Positions 54,476 to 63,519 of a stretch of DNA of 64,000 nucleotides are shown here, piece after piece (position 1 is the first letter of the stretch; each line of letters opens with the position of its first letter). Both the position numbers and the translations under genes were made by a program. Source of the stretch: Rhodopirellula bahusiensis (GTDB taxonomy: Bacteria; Planctomycetota; Planctomycetia; Pirellulales; Pirellulaceae). The DNA is taken from positions 186,001 through 250,000 of the forward strand of contig NZ_NIZW01000007.1 of the NCBI RefSeq assembly GCF_002727185.1, given 5' to 3'. Under the pieces are notes generated by a model that had not been told where the DNA came from, made no database searches, and was given only the letters and a program-made list of their open reading frames with translations.

Positions 54476-56895
54476 ACGACGCTCTCAACTCGTCTGACAA
54501 CTGGACCCAGCATTTGGTTTGGGGTGCACCGGAGTGGATCGTCCCCGCCGCGATCCTCGCGGTCGTGCTCGCCGCTGCGATTGGCTGGTCCTACACCCGA
54601 TCTCGCGCGTCCACCCCGATTCGCGTGCTCGCGGCCACACTGAAACTGATCGCCGTTGCGTTGATGCTGCTGTGCCTGCTCCAGCCGATGTGGCGAGGCG
54701 AGCGACCTCGTCCGCAAGCCAACCTGTTTCCGATTCTGGTCGACACCAGCCAGAGCATGCAGCTTCAAGACGTCGACGAAGAACTTTCCCGCGGCCAAAA
54801 GTTTGCCGGCGCACTCGCATCGGACTCCGACTGGCGAGCCCGCCTGGAACAAACCTTCGACGTGCGTCTGTTTGGCACCGATTCGCGATTGAGCCGACTC
54901 GCTGACATCGAAACGCTCGAATTCAGCGGCACCCAGTCATCCTTACAAACGTCGATCGCTGCCTTGTCCCAGCGACTCGAGGGACGCCCCGTCGCAGGTG
55001 CGTTTCTCTTCAGTGATGGCAACCTCACCGACGCCGCTTCCGAAGCAATCACCAGCACGGATTCTCCCTTTCCAATTTTCCCCGTGCTGCCCGACCGTCC
55101 AACCACACCGACTGATTTGCGACTCGAACGAGTCAGCGTGACTCAAAGTGATTTCGAGACGTCGCCGATGACGGTGCGTGCCGATTTGATGGCGACCGGA
55201 ATCGAGGACCAAGAGGTCGTTGTCCAATTGCTGAACGCATCCGGAACGTCCATCGAAGAGAAAACGGTGACGATTGAAAAAGAAGGTGAACTGCAATCGG
55301 TGACCTTCCGTTTTCGCCCGGAACAATCGGGAACGCAGTTCTATCGCGTGCTGGCTTTCGCTCCCTCCCAACGCAAATCGATTCGGTCGCAAATCGATGA
55401 ACGCAACGCTTGGCTAGAAGGATCCTCCGGCGATGAAGCCACCCTGCGAAACAACCAGCGTTGGATCGACGTTCAACCGCGGCGCGGACCATTTCGAATC
55501 CTGTACTTGGCCGGGCGTCCCAATTGGGAATTCAAATTCCTCCGGCGTGCACTACAGAGTGACGCTGAAACGCAGCTTGTGGGGCTGCTGCGAATCGCCG
55601 ACAAAGAACGCAAATTCAACTTCCGCGACAAGAGTGTGAACACGAGCAACCCGTTGTTCGCTGGATTGGGTGACGACGAAGAGGAAACCCGCGAGCAGTA
55701 CGACGAAACCGTGATGATTCGCTTGGGCGTCAAAGAATCCGAAGAGCTCAGCAAGGGGTTCCCCGAAACGTCCGAGGAACTGTTTGCCTATCACGGAATC
55801 ATTTTGGATGACATCGAACCCGAGTTTTTCACGCAGGATCAGATGCTGCTTCTGCGGCAATTCGTGAGCTTGCGTGGTGGCGGTTTGCTGATGCTGGGAG
55901 GCCAAGAATCATTCAACGATGATTCCTTTGGGAAGACACCTCTGGGCGAGCTTTCCCCCGTTTATGCCCCGCGAAATCGGCCCGATCAACCGGCTCCCGC
56001 TGGCAATTGGTCGATCACGCGAGAGGGTTTGCTGCAGCCCTGGCAGCGACTCCGCGAAACCGAAGCCGCTGAAAAACTGCGACTTTCAAAGATGCCACCG
56101 TTTCAAGTCACCCATGAAGTGGGCGACATCAAACCAGGGGCGATCGAACTGGCTCAGTTGAAAACGCAATCCGGCCAGTCGGCTCCCGCATTCATCACTC
56201 AGCGATTTGGCAAAGGGCGGACCGCAGCCATGCCGATCGGCGACTTCTGGCGTTGGTCAATGCGAAAGAACCAGCAGGACAACTCCGCTGAAGTCAACGA
56301 CGACCCCGCCCAGGCTTGGCGTCAGATGGCCCGTTGGCTGGTCGGAGAAGTGCCTCGCCGAGTGGAACTGGCCATCCAACCGGACAGCTCAACCGGATCC
56401 ACCGACTTGCGAGTCCTGGTACGAGATGAATCTTACCTGCCGATGGAAAACGCAACCGTCACACTCAATGTGACCGGCGAAGATGGCGTCGCGATCCCAC
56501 TCACCGCTCGGCCGGATGCGGACGAACTGGGAACGTACACCACCACGTTTGTTTCTCGCGAATCCGGTCGGTTCATGGTTTCAGCCGATGTGAAAGCGGC
56601 CGACCAGAGCTTCATCGGAAACGACGAAGGAGGCTGGGTCAGCGATCCCGGCATGGAGGAGACTCAGCGGTTGGCGTGGAACGAAAACTGGCTGAATCAG
56701 TTGGCCAAGTCCACCGGCGGCGAAGTCCTGCGAGTCTCAGACCTTGGCGACTTTGTCAGCGACCTTCCCAACCGAGAAATACCAGTGACGGAAACTTGGG
56801 TCTATCCTCTTTGGCACCAAACATGGGTGATGGTACTCGCGATGGCATGCCTCTGCGGCGAATGGGGACTTCGACGATGGAAAGGACTCGCATGA
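54472..56895 (+). CDS. Membrane VWA-like protein with glutamine-amidotransferase-like domain
   Basis: The start is TTG at 54472, overlapping the DUF4175 stop (TTGA). Two N-terminal helices (IVPAAILAVVLAAAIGW and LAATLKLIAVALMLLCLLQP) are followed by a VWA-like part (LFPILVDTSQSMQLQD and AFLFSDGNLTDAAS). A later section is of the GATase1-like type used in these operons: RILYLAGRPNWEFKFLRRALQSDAETQLVGLLR, FLSLRGGGLLMLGGQESF, and AFITQRFGKGRTAAMPIGDFWRW. The C-terminus has a last helix (LWHQTWVMVLAMACLCGEWGL). It is related to the planctomycete proteins paired with BatA-like genes. It overlaps the next gene by four bases. Confidence 0.83.
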   Translation: MNDALNSSDNWTQHLVWGAPEWIVPAAILAVVLAAAIGWSYTRSRASTPIRVLAATLKLIAVALMLLCLLQPMWRGERPRPQANLFPILVDTSQSMQLQDVDEELSRGQKFAGALASDSDWRARLEQTFDVRLFGTDSRLSRLADIETLEFSGTQSSLQTSIAALSQRLEGRPVAGAFLFSDGNLTDAASEAITSTDSPFPIFPVLPDRPTTPTDLRLERVSVTQSDFETSPMTVRADLMATGIEDQEVVVQLLNASGTSIEEKTVTIEKEGELQSVTFRFRPEQSGTQFYRVLAFAPSQRKSIRSQIDERNAWLEGSSGDEATLRNNQRWIDVQPRRGPFRILYLAGRPNWEFKFLRRALQSDAETQLVGLLRIADKERKFNFRDKSVNTSNPLFAGLGDDEEETREQYDETVMIRLGVKESEELSKGFPETSEELFAYHGIILDDIEPEFFTQDQMLLLRQFVSLRGGGLLMLGGQESFNDDSFGKTPLGELSPVYAPRNRPDQPAPAGNWSITREGLLQPWQRLRETEAAEKLRLSKMPPFQVTHEVGDIKPGAIELAQLKTQSGQSAPAFITQRFGKGRTAAMPIGDFWRWSMRKNQQDNSAEVNDDPAQAWRQMARWLVGEVPRRVELAIQPDSSTGSTDLRVLVRDESYLPMENATVTLNVTGEDGVAIPLTARPDADELGTYTTTFVSRESGRFMVSADVKAADQSFIGNDEGGWVSDPGMEETQRLAWNENWLNQLAKSTGGEVLRVSDLGDFVSDLPNREIPVTETWVYPLWHQTWVMVLAMACLCGEWGLRRWKGLA

Positions 56896-57989
56896 GTGAC
56901 CGATTGAAAATGCTTCGTGGAAAACACTGGGCCAAACTGGGCATCGCGACCGTACTGTGCTTGCCCACGTCGACGATGGGCTGGGGACAAGACGCACCGG
57001 CGGTGGATCCAAGCACATCCTCCGAAGTGAGCCAGGATTCGAATCCCGCTGATTTGAAAGACAGCGAGCTCGTTCGCGGCGATCTGATTGTGGTCGTCGG
57101 CGCGGCGGGCGAAGAAACGTACGAGCCCGTCTTCCTCGAGTGGTCCAACACGTGGATGCAGCTTGGGAAAACGGCGAAGCTGAACACGATCCGAATTGGC
57201 GAGGCGGCTTCGAACAATGAACAGAGCGATTTGCAATTGCTGGAGGAAGCACTGCAAGAGCTGGAAACGGATTCCCCGCGACCGTTGTGGATCTCGCTCA
57301 TTGGGCATGGGACATTCGCTCGCAACGTCGCCAAGTTCAACTTGCGAGGCCCCGATGTTTCGGCGGATCAACTGAAGGATTGGTTGGCGGGTTTCAAACG
57401 ACCAGTCGTGGTCATCAACAACGCGTCGTCCAGCGGTCCATTCATCAACGCTTTGTCGGGCCCCGATCGAATCATCGTGACCGCGACCAAAAGTGGCAAC
57501 GAACAGAACTTCGCAAGGTTCGGTCAATATTTCGCGAAAGCCCTGGCGTCGATCGACTCCGATCTGGACCACGACGATGCCGTCTCGATTCGCGAAGCGT
57601 TCGTCAGAGCGAGCAAGGGCGTCGAACTGTTCTACGAAGCCGAAGACCGTATCGCGACGGAACATGCGTTGATCGATGACAACGGTGACGGGTTGGGCAC
57701 CAAAGCTGATGACCTTCGCAAAAAAGTGCTCACGCCCGAGCAACTGTTGATGCTCGATGGGAAACAGGCGGGCCGCATGACGGTCGCCCCGGTTGCCAAC
57801 TCGCTGAATTGGACCGACGATCAACTCCAGCGTCGCGACGACCTGGAAGATCAACTGGATGCACTTCGCATGCAGCGACTTTCCAATCCCGCGGCTTTCC
57901 CTGACAACCAATGGGCGGATCACCTGGAAAAAATCCTAGTCCCGCTCGCCGAACTCTACCATGAAGTTGAAAGCAACTCGCCTCCATGA
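56892..57989 (+). CDS. Caspase/C13-like fold protein lacking the catalytic cysteine
   Basis: The 365-residue product (ATG at 56892, ATGA overlap with the previous stop) has a signal peptide (KLGIATVLCLPTSTMGWG). Then comes a Rossmann-like strand DLIVVVGAAGEE and the conserved LWISLIGHGTF (H139), which matches the His box of the caspase/legumain clan CD. The Cys position that follows a VVVINN strand reads NNASSSGPF, so the cysteine is replaced by alanine (A178). GPDRIIVTATKSGNEQNFARFGQYF follows. A DDNGDGLGTKADD loop resembles a calcium site. It is probably a non-catalytic member. The tail is helical (RRDDLEDQLDALRMQRL). Confidence 0.75.
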   Translation: MSDRLKMLRGKHWAKLGIATVLCLPTSTMGWGQDAPAVDPSTSSEVSQDSNPADLKDSELVRGDLIVVVGAAGEETYEPVFLEWSNTWMQLGKTAKLNTIRIGEAASNNEQSDLQLLEEALQELETDSPRPLWISLIGHGTFARNVAKFNLRGPDVSADQLKDWLAGFKRPVVVINNASSSGPFINALSGPDRIIVTATKSGNEQNFARFGQYFAKALASIDSDLDHDDAVSIREAFVRASKGVELFYEAEDRIATEHALIDDNGDGLGTKADDLRKKVLTPEQLLMLDGKQAGRMTVAPVANSLNWTDDQLQRRDDLEDQLDALRMQRLSNPAAFPDNQWADHLEKILVPLAELYHEVESNSPP

Positions 57990-58765
57990 ACTCACCCGCT
58001 CGATTGAAAGCTTCTGTCTGCGTGGACGCTGTCCTCGAAAACCAGCCCACCGTGGACGCGATGAAATTGGTCGCAGAGTGTGGCTACCCCGCTTTCGAAT
58101 TTTGGAAGTGGTGGGACAAGGACCTGGACGCAATCAATCAAGCTCGAGAAGAACTGCATCTGCAAGTCGCGGCATGCTGCACCAAATTTGTCAGCCTGGT
58201 CGATCCTTCCACCCGAGCCGAATACCTGTCGGGCCTGAAGGAATCCATTGCGGCGGCAGGCCGACTGAATTGCCCCGTGCTGATCTCTCAAGTCGGCGAT
58301 GCACGACCGGGTGTCGATCGTGCGGAGCAACGAGACTGCATGGTGGCAGGTTTGAAAGAAGCCGCGCCGATGCTGGAAGATTCAGGCGTGGTGTTGGCGA
58401 TCGAACCGCTCAACGAACTGATCGACCACGCAGGTTATTACCTGGTCCGCAGCGACGAAGCGTTTTCAATCATCGACGAGGTTGGCAGCCCGAATGTGAA
58501 GGTGACCTTCGACATCTATCACCAACAAATCAGTGAAGGGCACGTGATCGCGAATTTGACGAAGAACATCGACGCGATCGCTCACTTTCACGCCGCCGGC
58601 AATCCCGGTCGACATGAACTCGACCGAGGTGAACTGCATTACCCGTCCATCTTTGCCGCGATTGCGGACACCGACTACTCCGGCCACGTTGGGCTGGAGT
58701 ACTGGCCGGTGAACGATCCCGCGGCGGGACTTCGTGACGCCGCGTCGTGGATCAAGAAGGTTTGA
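57986..58765 (+). CDS. Hydroxypyruvate isomerase-like (sugar phosphate isomerase/epimerase, TIM barrel)
   Basis: The 259-residue product is of the Hyi/AP-endonuclease-2 family: LVAECGYPAFEFWKWWDKDL, AACCTKFVSLVDPS, VLAIEPLNELIDHAGYYLV (metal-binding Glu), VKVTFDIYHQQISEG, HFHAAGNPGRHELDRGELHY and VGLEYWPVNDP. It would interconvert hydroxypyruvate and tartronate semialdehyde, or another sugar. It overlaps the C13-like gene by four bases. It looks like a metabolic gene at the end of an envelope operon, which is odd. Its stop overlaps the convergent helicase gene by 14 bases. Confidence 0.88.
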   Translation: MNSPARLKASVCVDAVLENQPTVDAMKLVAECGYPAFEFWKWWDKDLDAINQAREELHLQVAACCTKFVSLVDPSTRAEYLSGLKESIAAAGRLNCPVLISQVGDARPGVDRAEQRDCMVAGLKEAAPMLEDSGVVLAIEPLNELIDHAGYYLVRSDEAFSIIDEVGSPNVKVTFDIYHQQISEGHVIANLTKNIDAIAHFHAAGNPGRHELDRGELHYPSIFAAIADTDYSGHVGLEYWPVNDPAAGLRDAASWIKKV

Positions 58766-61433
58766 ACTTCTTCTTGCCGCGTTTTGCCGTCGGCGCGGTG
58801 CTTCCGTTGTTGCGGGACTTGTTCCCAAACGAACGTTTTCCGCCGCCGAAGTTCTTACCACGCGAATCTCCGCCGCCGGAGAATTTGCCTTTGCGAAAAC
58901 CTTCTTTGCGGAAGTTCTTGCCACCACCGCCACCTTCGAAGTCGTCCACCACATCGCCGGCTTCTTCGAGGTTCAACCGTTTGCCGGCGACCCAAGTCTT
59001 GCGAAGCGTTTGATAGATGTCGGAAGGCATGCCTTCGGGTAGGTCGATCAAGGTGTGCGAATCGCGAATGTTGATTGGCCCGATGTACTCGCCATCAATA
59101 CCAGCTTCATTGGCAACCGCACCAACAATGTTGCCGGGTTTGACTCCGTCTTGCCAACCGACATCGAGGCGATAACGAGTCATGCCTTCTTTGACGGGTG
59201 TGAGTGGACGACCTTTGCCGCGACGAGGACGATCGTCGCCGAAGGAACCACGGTTGCCGCGATCGTTCGAACCGAACGAATCACGTCCGCGAGAATTGTC
59301 TCGGTCGGAACGTTCGCGTTGCTTCTTCGGACGTTCCTTCAACAAGAACGGACGTCCGTTTTGGCTCATCTCGGCCAATGAAGCAGCGATCATTTCCATC
59401 GGTTTGCCGGTTTCTTCCGCGTACTGGGCGATCATGTCCTTGAAGACAGTCAGATCCTGGTCAGCGGAGACATCCGTGATGCGTTGCTTGAATCGACGCA
59501 CACGAGCGTCGTTAATATCAGCAACGGTCGGCAGGTCGATAACTTCGATGGGTTGCTTGGTCGTGTTCTCGATGAACCGAAGTTGACGACGCTGAGCGTT
59601 GGTCAAAAAGATGATCGCTTGCCCGCTGCGTCCCGCACGACCGGTTCGGCCAATGCGGTGCACATAAGATTCGCTGTCGTGTGGCAAATCAAAGTTGAAG
59701 ACGTGACTGATTCGTGGCACATCCAAACCTCGAGCGGCCACATCCGTGGCAACCAACACATCGAGGTGACCTCGTTTGAGTTGATCGATGGTTCGCTCAC
59801 GAACCTTTTGTGGCATATCACCGTTCAACGCGATCGCGGAGAATCCTTGCTGGCTCAGCTTTTCAGCAACGCCCAACGTGGAGTCTTTGGTTTTGGTGAA
59901 CACGATCACACCATCGGTTTCTTCCACTTCAAGAATGCGAGCCAACGCATCAATTTTGTCTCGAGGCGAAACAAACAACGCACGCTGGCGAACCGACGCG
60001 GCGGTGATCGTTTTCGATTTGATGGTGATCCGAGCCGGGTCGTTCAGGTACTCATCCGCGATTTTGCGAATGGGTTTTGGCAACGTCGCCGAGAACAACG
60101 CGACTTGGCGTCCCTCCGGTGATTTTTCAAGGACAAACTGCACGTCCTCCAAGAATCCCATGTTGAGCATTTCGTCCGCTTCGTCCAGCACGAGACAATC
60201 CAGCGAACCGAGGTCCAAGGTGCCGCGTTTAACGTGATCGATCACGCGACCGGGTGTCCCCACGACAACTTGAACGCCACGGCGAAGCTGCTTGAGCTGG
60301 GGTTCGTAGTCTTGACCGCCGTAGATGGCTGCGACTTGGAAACCATCCAGATCCGCACCGTACTTGGTGAACGATCGAGCGACTTGAATCGCCAATTCGC
60401 GGGTGGGTGCGAGGACGAGGACTTGTGGGCGACGGTTGCGAACGTCCACTCGCGATAGAATCGGCAGAGCGAACGCGGCGGTCTTGCCGGTTCCCGTTTG
60501 CGATTGAGCCAAGACGTCGCGGCCATCCAACATGTACGGGATGATCTCCGCTTGGATCGGTGTGGGTTTGTCGTATCCCGAGGCGGCAACCGACTTTTGA
60601 ACTTCGGCTCGAAGATCCAAGTCGCGGAACAAAGGCTCCGTTGGTTCGTCTGGTTTGGGCGTTGCTTCCGCTTTCACTGGCTCAACCGCTTGGACCGGTT
60701 GAACTGGAGCGGGCTTGGCGGGTTCTTCGCGAACGGGCTCGGCTTGCTTCGCGACCACTGGTTGAGTCACGGGCTGTTCACTCACAACAGGCTCCGGCTG
60801 GGCAGCAGGCGCCGATTGTGCGACTAGCTCAGACTCAACAGCAGGCTCAGACTCAACAGCAGGCTCAGACTCAACAGCAGATTCTGGCTCAACAACTGGT
60901 TCTGGTTGAGCGACTGGCTGTGATTCGGCGATCACTTCGGGCAGCAACTCCGGGGTCGATTCTTGGGCTGGTGCTGGTTCGCTCACAGGCTCTGCGACCA
61001 TTTCGACTGGGGGAGCGACTGACGCGGATTCGACCGACTGCTCCTCGAGCGTGGGCTGCTCGGGTGTGGATTGCTCAGGAACGACCTGCACGGGCTCCGC
61101 AGATTCTGCGGGAGCTGCCACGGCGTTCACTTCTGCGACGTTCTGTTCGAATGAGACCTGTTCGGCGACTGGTTCTGGCAACGCCTCGATGGCCGCCTCG
61201 GCAGGTTCATCTGTGCATTCGGCTTGGTAGTACAGCAGGGACTCGTCGACGGCGGGCGTTGGCATTTCGCTCGGGTCGATCACGGGGTTGGCGTACTGAG
61301 TCGCCCATTGTGCCGATGGATCCACCACGGTTTCGGTGGTCGACATTTCAAACGTGTCCAGAGATTGTTCTTGCGAATTCAACTCGGACGCTGGATCGAC
61401 CAACGTTTCTTTGGAAGCGGGATGATCAGACAT
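58752..61433 (-). CDS. DEAD-box RNA helicase with long N-terminal low-complexity region and DbpA-type RNA-binding domain
   Basis: The 893-residue product (ATG at 61433) has about 280 acidic N-terminal residues rich in E, P, V, A and S, with repeated units such as EPAVES. The core is complete: Q-motif (TPIQAEIIP), Walker A SQTGTGKTA, PTRELA, TPGRV, DEADEM, SAT, then RGLD, HRIGRTGRAG. The C-terminus has a DbpA/RNA-binding domain (MTRYRLDVGWQDGVKPGNIVGAVANEAGIDGEYIGPINI) and a Gly/Arg/Lys-rich tail. It probably acts on rRNA or mRNA structures (DeaD/CsdA-like). The leader hairpin at 61444-61466 is antisense to 16S rRNA. Confidence 0.92.
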   Translation of the reverse strand: MSDHPASKETLVDPASELNSQEQSLDTFEMSTTETVVDPSAQWATQYANPVIDPSEMPTPAVDESLLYYQAECTDEPAEAAIEALPEPVAEQVSFEQNVAEVNAVAAPAESAEPVQVVPEQSTPEQPTLEEQSVESASVAPPVEMVAEPVSEPAPAQESTPELLPEVIAESQPVAQPEPVVEPESAVESEPAVESEPAVESELVAQSAPAAQPEPVVSEQPVTQPVVAKQAEPVREEPAKPAPVQPVQAVEPVKAEATPKPDEPTEPLFRDLDLRAEVQKSVAASGYDKPTPIQAEIIPYMLDGRDVLAQSQTGTGKTAAFALPILSRVDVRNRRPQVLVLAPTRELAIQVARSFTKYGADLDGFQVAAIYGGQDYEPQLKQLRRGVQVVVGTPGRVIDHVKRGTLDLGSLDCLVLDEADEMLNMGFLEDVQFVLEKSPEGRQVALFSATLPKPIRKIADEYLNDPARITIKSKTITAASVRQRALFVSPRDKIDALARILEVEETDGVIVFTKTKDSTLGVAEKLSQQGFSAIALNGDMPQKVRERTIDQLKRGHLDVLVATDVAARGLDVPRISHVFNFDLPHDSESYVHRIGRTGRAGRSGQAIIFLTNAQRRQLRFIENTTKQPIEVIDLPTVADINDARVRRFKQRITDVSADQDLTVFKDMIAQYAEETGKPMEMIAASLAEMSQNGRPFLLKERPKKQRERSDRDNSRGRDSFGSNDRGNRGSFGDDRPRRGKGRPLTPVKEGMTRYRLDVGWQDGVKPGNIVGAVANEAGIDGEYIGPINIRDSHTLIDLPEGMPSDIYQTLRKTWVAGKRLNLEEAGDVVDDFEGGGGGKNFRKEGFRKGKFSGGGDSRGKNFGGGKRSFGNKSRNNGSTAPTAKRGKKKFKPS
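60831..60884. repeat. Tandem 18-base repeat within the helicase gene
   Basis: Three copies of an 18-base unit (agactcaacagcaggctc) lie end to end; the third differs at two bases. They encode EPAVES-type hexapeptides in the acidic N-terminal region. The unit is in frame, so the number could vary without loss of the reading frame. Confidence 0.85.
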
Positions 61434-61443
61434 CAAAATTCTC

Positions 61444-61466
61444 GTGCGGTAACAAGGTAGCCGCAC
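61444..61466 (-). promoter_or_regulatory. Leader hairpin complementary to the 3' end of 16S rRNA
   Basis: A 6-pair stem (gtgcgg/ccgcac) has an 11-base loop. The plus-strand sequence of 61449-61463 is identical to the universal 16S segment gtaacaaggtagccg, so the helicase mRNA carries its complement. It ends 10 bases before the start codon. A role in start-site control is inference. Confidence 0.5.
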
Positions 61467-62184
61467 CCACGCTGCTGTTTCGCAGGCGGTCAAGGTCGCG
61501 GCAGGATTGGTAAGGATGGAATGCCAAACCAGAAAGCTCGTTCCGAGCCTTGGACCTGGTTGCTTGTCGGTTCGATCAGTCACTCCGGACCTTCGAACCA
61601 TTGCATTCCGACACAACCGCGACGCCGCTTCTCATTCACTAGAAAGAATCCGCCTCAAGCGATCAATCAAGACGCTTGTCGGATTGGGTATCCACTCGGG
61701 TCGATGCCGAGAGGATCACACTGAAGACCTGTCGCAGAAAAGCCGATTCGCGACGCCAATTTGCACGCCGCCGACTTCTGTGGCCACGAAGAGTAGTTGA
61801 ATCCCCAATTTTGCAATAGGAGGAAAACCAAAATCTGATTCGGGTTTCCGCGAATGCTGCCGGGGATTCCCTCCGCTGCCAACAGCTCCCTCGGCCAAGA
61901 CGGCACATCTCGCCGGTGCGTGAACCCCCCATCCGGGAGCGAAAATGACGGTTGTTCAAATCTGCGCGATACTTTCAATCTGAGCGTGTGTTAATCCATG
62001 GACTCAGAGCATCTTTGGGGTTCGTCACCCCATCCTTCTACGAAAAAGATCGCGAAACACACGCAGTTCATCGTGGACGGCGGGGAAACCCTCGTTAATA
62101 TGCTCATTATGAACCCCTTCAAGTTTTCATCTGAACTCTTGGCGGGGCCCAAGTCTGTCCAATTTTGACTCAACAGAGGTTTTG
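61467..62184. other. Long intergenic region before the third DUF1559 gene
   Basis: About 720 bases on the plus side between the leader hairpin of the helicase and the prepilin gene. No protein of convincing composition is found on either strand. It must hold the helicase promoter and the prepilin promoter. Just before the prepilin start, aacagagg gives a plausible ribosome binding site. Confidence 0.5.
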
Positions 62185-63417
62185 ATGAACTCACGCAATT
62201 CTCGCTCCCGCGGTTTCACCTTGGTGGAATTGCTGGTTGTGATCGCAATCATTGGGGTTTTGGTCGGGCTGTTGCTTCCTGCAGTCCAGGCTGCCCGCGA
62301 AGCAGCACGCCGCATGAGCTGCAGCAACAATTTCAAACAACTTGGGTTAGCAGCTCACAACTATCACTCCGCCTTCAACAACCTGCCTGTCCAAGGTTCG
62401 GGCACCTACGCGGTCGGGGGCCGTGATCCTTGGGACAGCAACCCGAACGGAGACATCTCTTCGAACTACCGCCTGTCGTATTTGGTTGGCATGCTTCCAT
62501 TCTTGGAGCAACAGGGACTGTGGGAACAAATCGCCAGTCCTTTGAGCGTCAACTCAGACGGGTCAGTTCGCAGTCCAGCTTGGCAAGCAATGGGACCTCA
62601 CCCCGATCGTGTTCAATACCCACCATGGGCAACTGAGCTTCCAACCCTGCGATGCCCCAGCGATCCAGGCAGCGGGCTGCCATCGCTTGGACGTACTAAC
62701 TACGCGGCGTGCCATGGGGACTCAGCGGTCTACTCTCGTGACTCTTACCTTGACGTCGACGAAGTCGGTGAAGGCGGTAAGTTGCCTTACATTTCCGATA
62801 CCGCTCACGCCAACGCATCGAGCGCATCTCACCGTGGGATGTTCGTCACAGGACGACACATGAAGTTTCGGGACACATTGGACGGCTTGTCCAACACGAT
62901 CATGTGTGGAGAGATCACCACCGACCTCGGCGACAATGACAAACGAACAACCGTTGCCACCAACACAGGTGCACACGCGGCGCCGAGCGAAAAGAATGAA
63001 TGCAGACTGAATCCTTCATACGCGGAACCTTATCTCGACCCCGAACGCCCCTTGTTCTGGACGAGCACCGTTACCAAACAAACGGTCTGGGGACGCGGTT
63101 ACCGCTGGCATGACTACATGCCTCCTTACAGCCAAATGACAACGATCCTGGCTCCGAATGCACAGCTCTGCTCGGAGGGAACTGACCACCGCGACATTGT
63201 TTCGCCACCCTCGAGCCGACACCAAGGCGGTGTTCACGTTTTGATGGGCGACGGTGCCGTCAAATTCATCACGGACTCGATCGAAGCTGGAAACAAGAAC
63301 GCACCGCAAGTCTCTGATCGAGCTGGCTCACCGGCCGCTGGTAGCCAAAGCCCCTACGGACTGTGGGGATCACTCGGATCACGATCAGCCAAAGAAGTGA
63401 TCGACGGCGAATTTTAA
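62185..63417 (+). CDS. DUF1559 prepilin-like protein (H-x9-DG), third copy
   Basis: The ATG at 62185 (preceded in frame by a TTG at 62182; ribosome site agagg) gives the leader MNSRNSRSRG and then [22 protein letters not shown], a prepilin signal. It then follows the most common DUF1559 pattern: AVQAAREAARRMSCSNNFKQLGLAAHNYHSAF, LSYLVGMLPFLEQQGLW, LPTLRCPSDPG, LDGLSNTIMCGE, and the end SRHQGGVHVLMGDGAVKFI (H-x9-DG). It differs in the middle from the two copies at 15-18.7 kb. It should be exported and cleaved by a prepilin peptidase. A short lipoprotein gene follows 102 bases later. Confidence 0.92.
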   Translation: MNSRNSRSRGFTLVELLVVIAIIGVLVGLLLPAVQAAREAARRMSCSNNFKQLGLAAHNYHSAFNNLPVQGSGTYAVGGRDPWDSNPNGDISSNYRLSYLVGMLPFLEQQGLWEQIASPLSVNSDGSVRSPAWQAMGPHPDRVQYPPWATELPTLRCPSDPGSGLPSLGRTNYAACHGDSAVYSRDSYLDVDEVGEGGKLPYISDTAHANASSASHRGMFVTGRHMKFRDTLDGLSNTIMCGEITTDLGDNDKRTTVATNTGAHAAPSEKNECRLNPSYAEPYLDPERPLFWTSTVTKQTVWGRGYRWHDYMPPYSQMTTILAPNAQLCSEGTDHRDIVSPPSSRHQGGVHVLMGDGAVKFITDSIEAGNKNAPQVSDRAGSPAAGSQSPYGLWGSLGSRSAKEVIDGEF

Positions 63418-63519
63418 TTTGAAGTCTTTCGACAAATACTGACCACGCAACTGCATTCCCATCCGCTTCTGATGAGAGTGCAGTTGTTCATTTTGACCTT
63501 CCTAAAACCTTTGGATTGA

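Noticed and set aside
61616-62180. A gene between the helicase and the third DUF1559 gene
   Set aside because: Frames at 61507-61800 and 61667-61978 have basic, serine- and arginine-rich translations with no ribosome site or domain.
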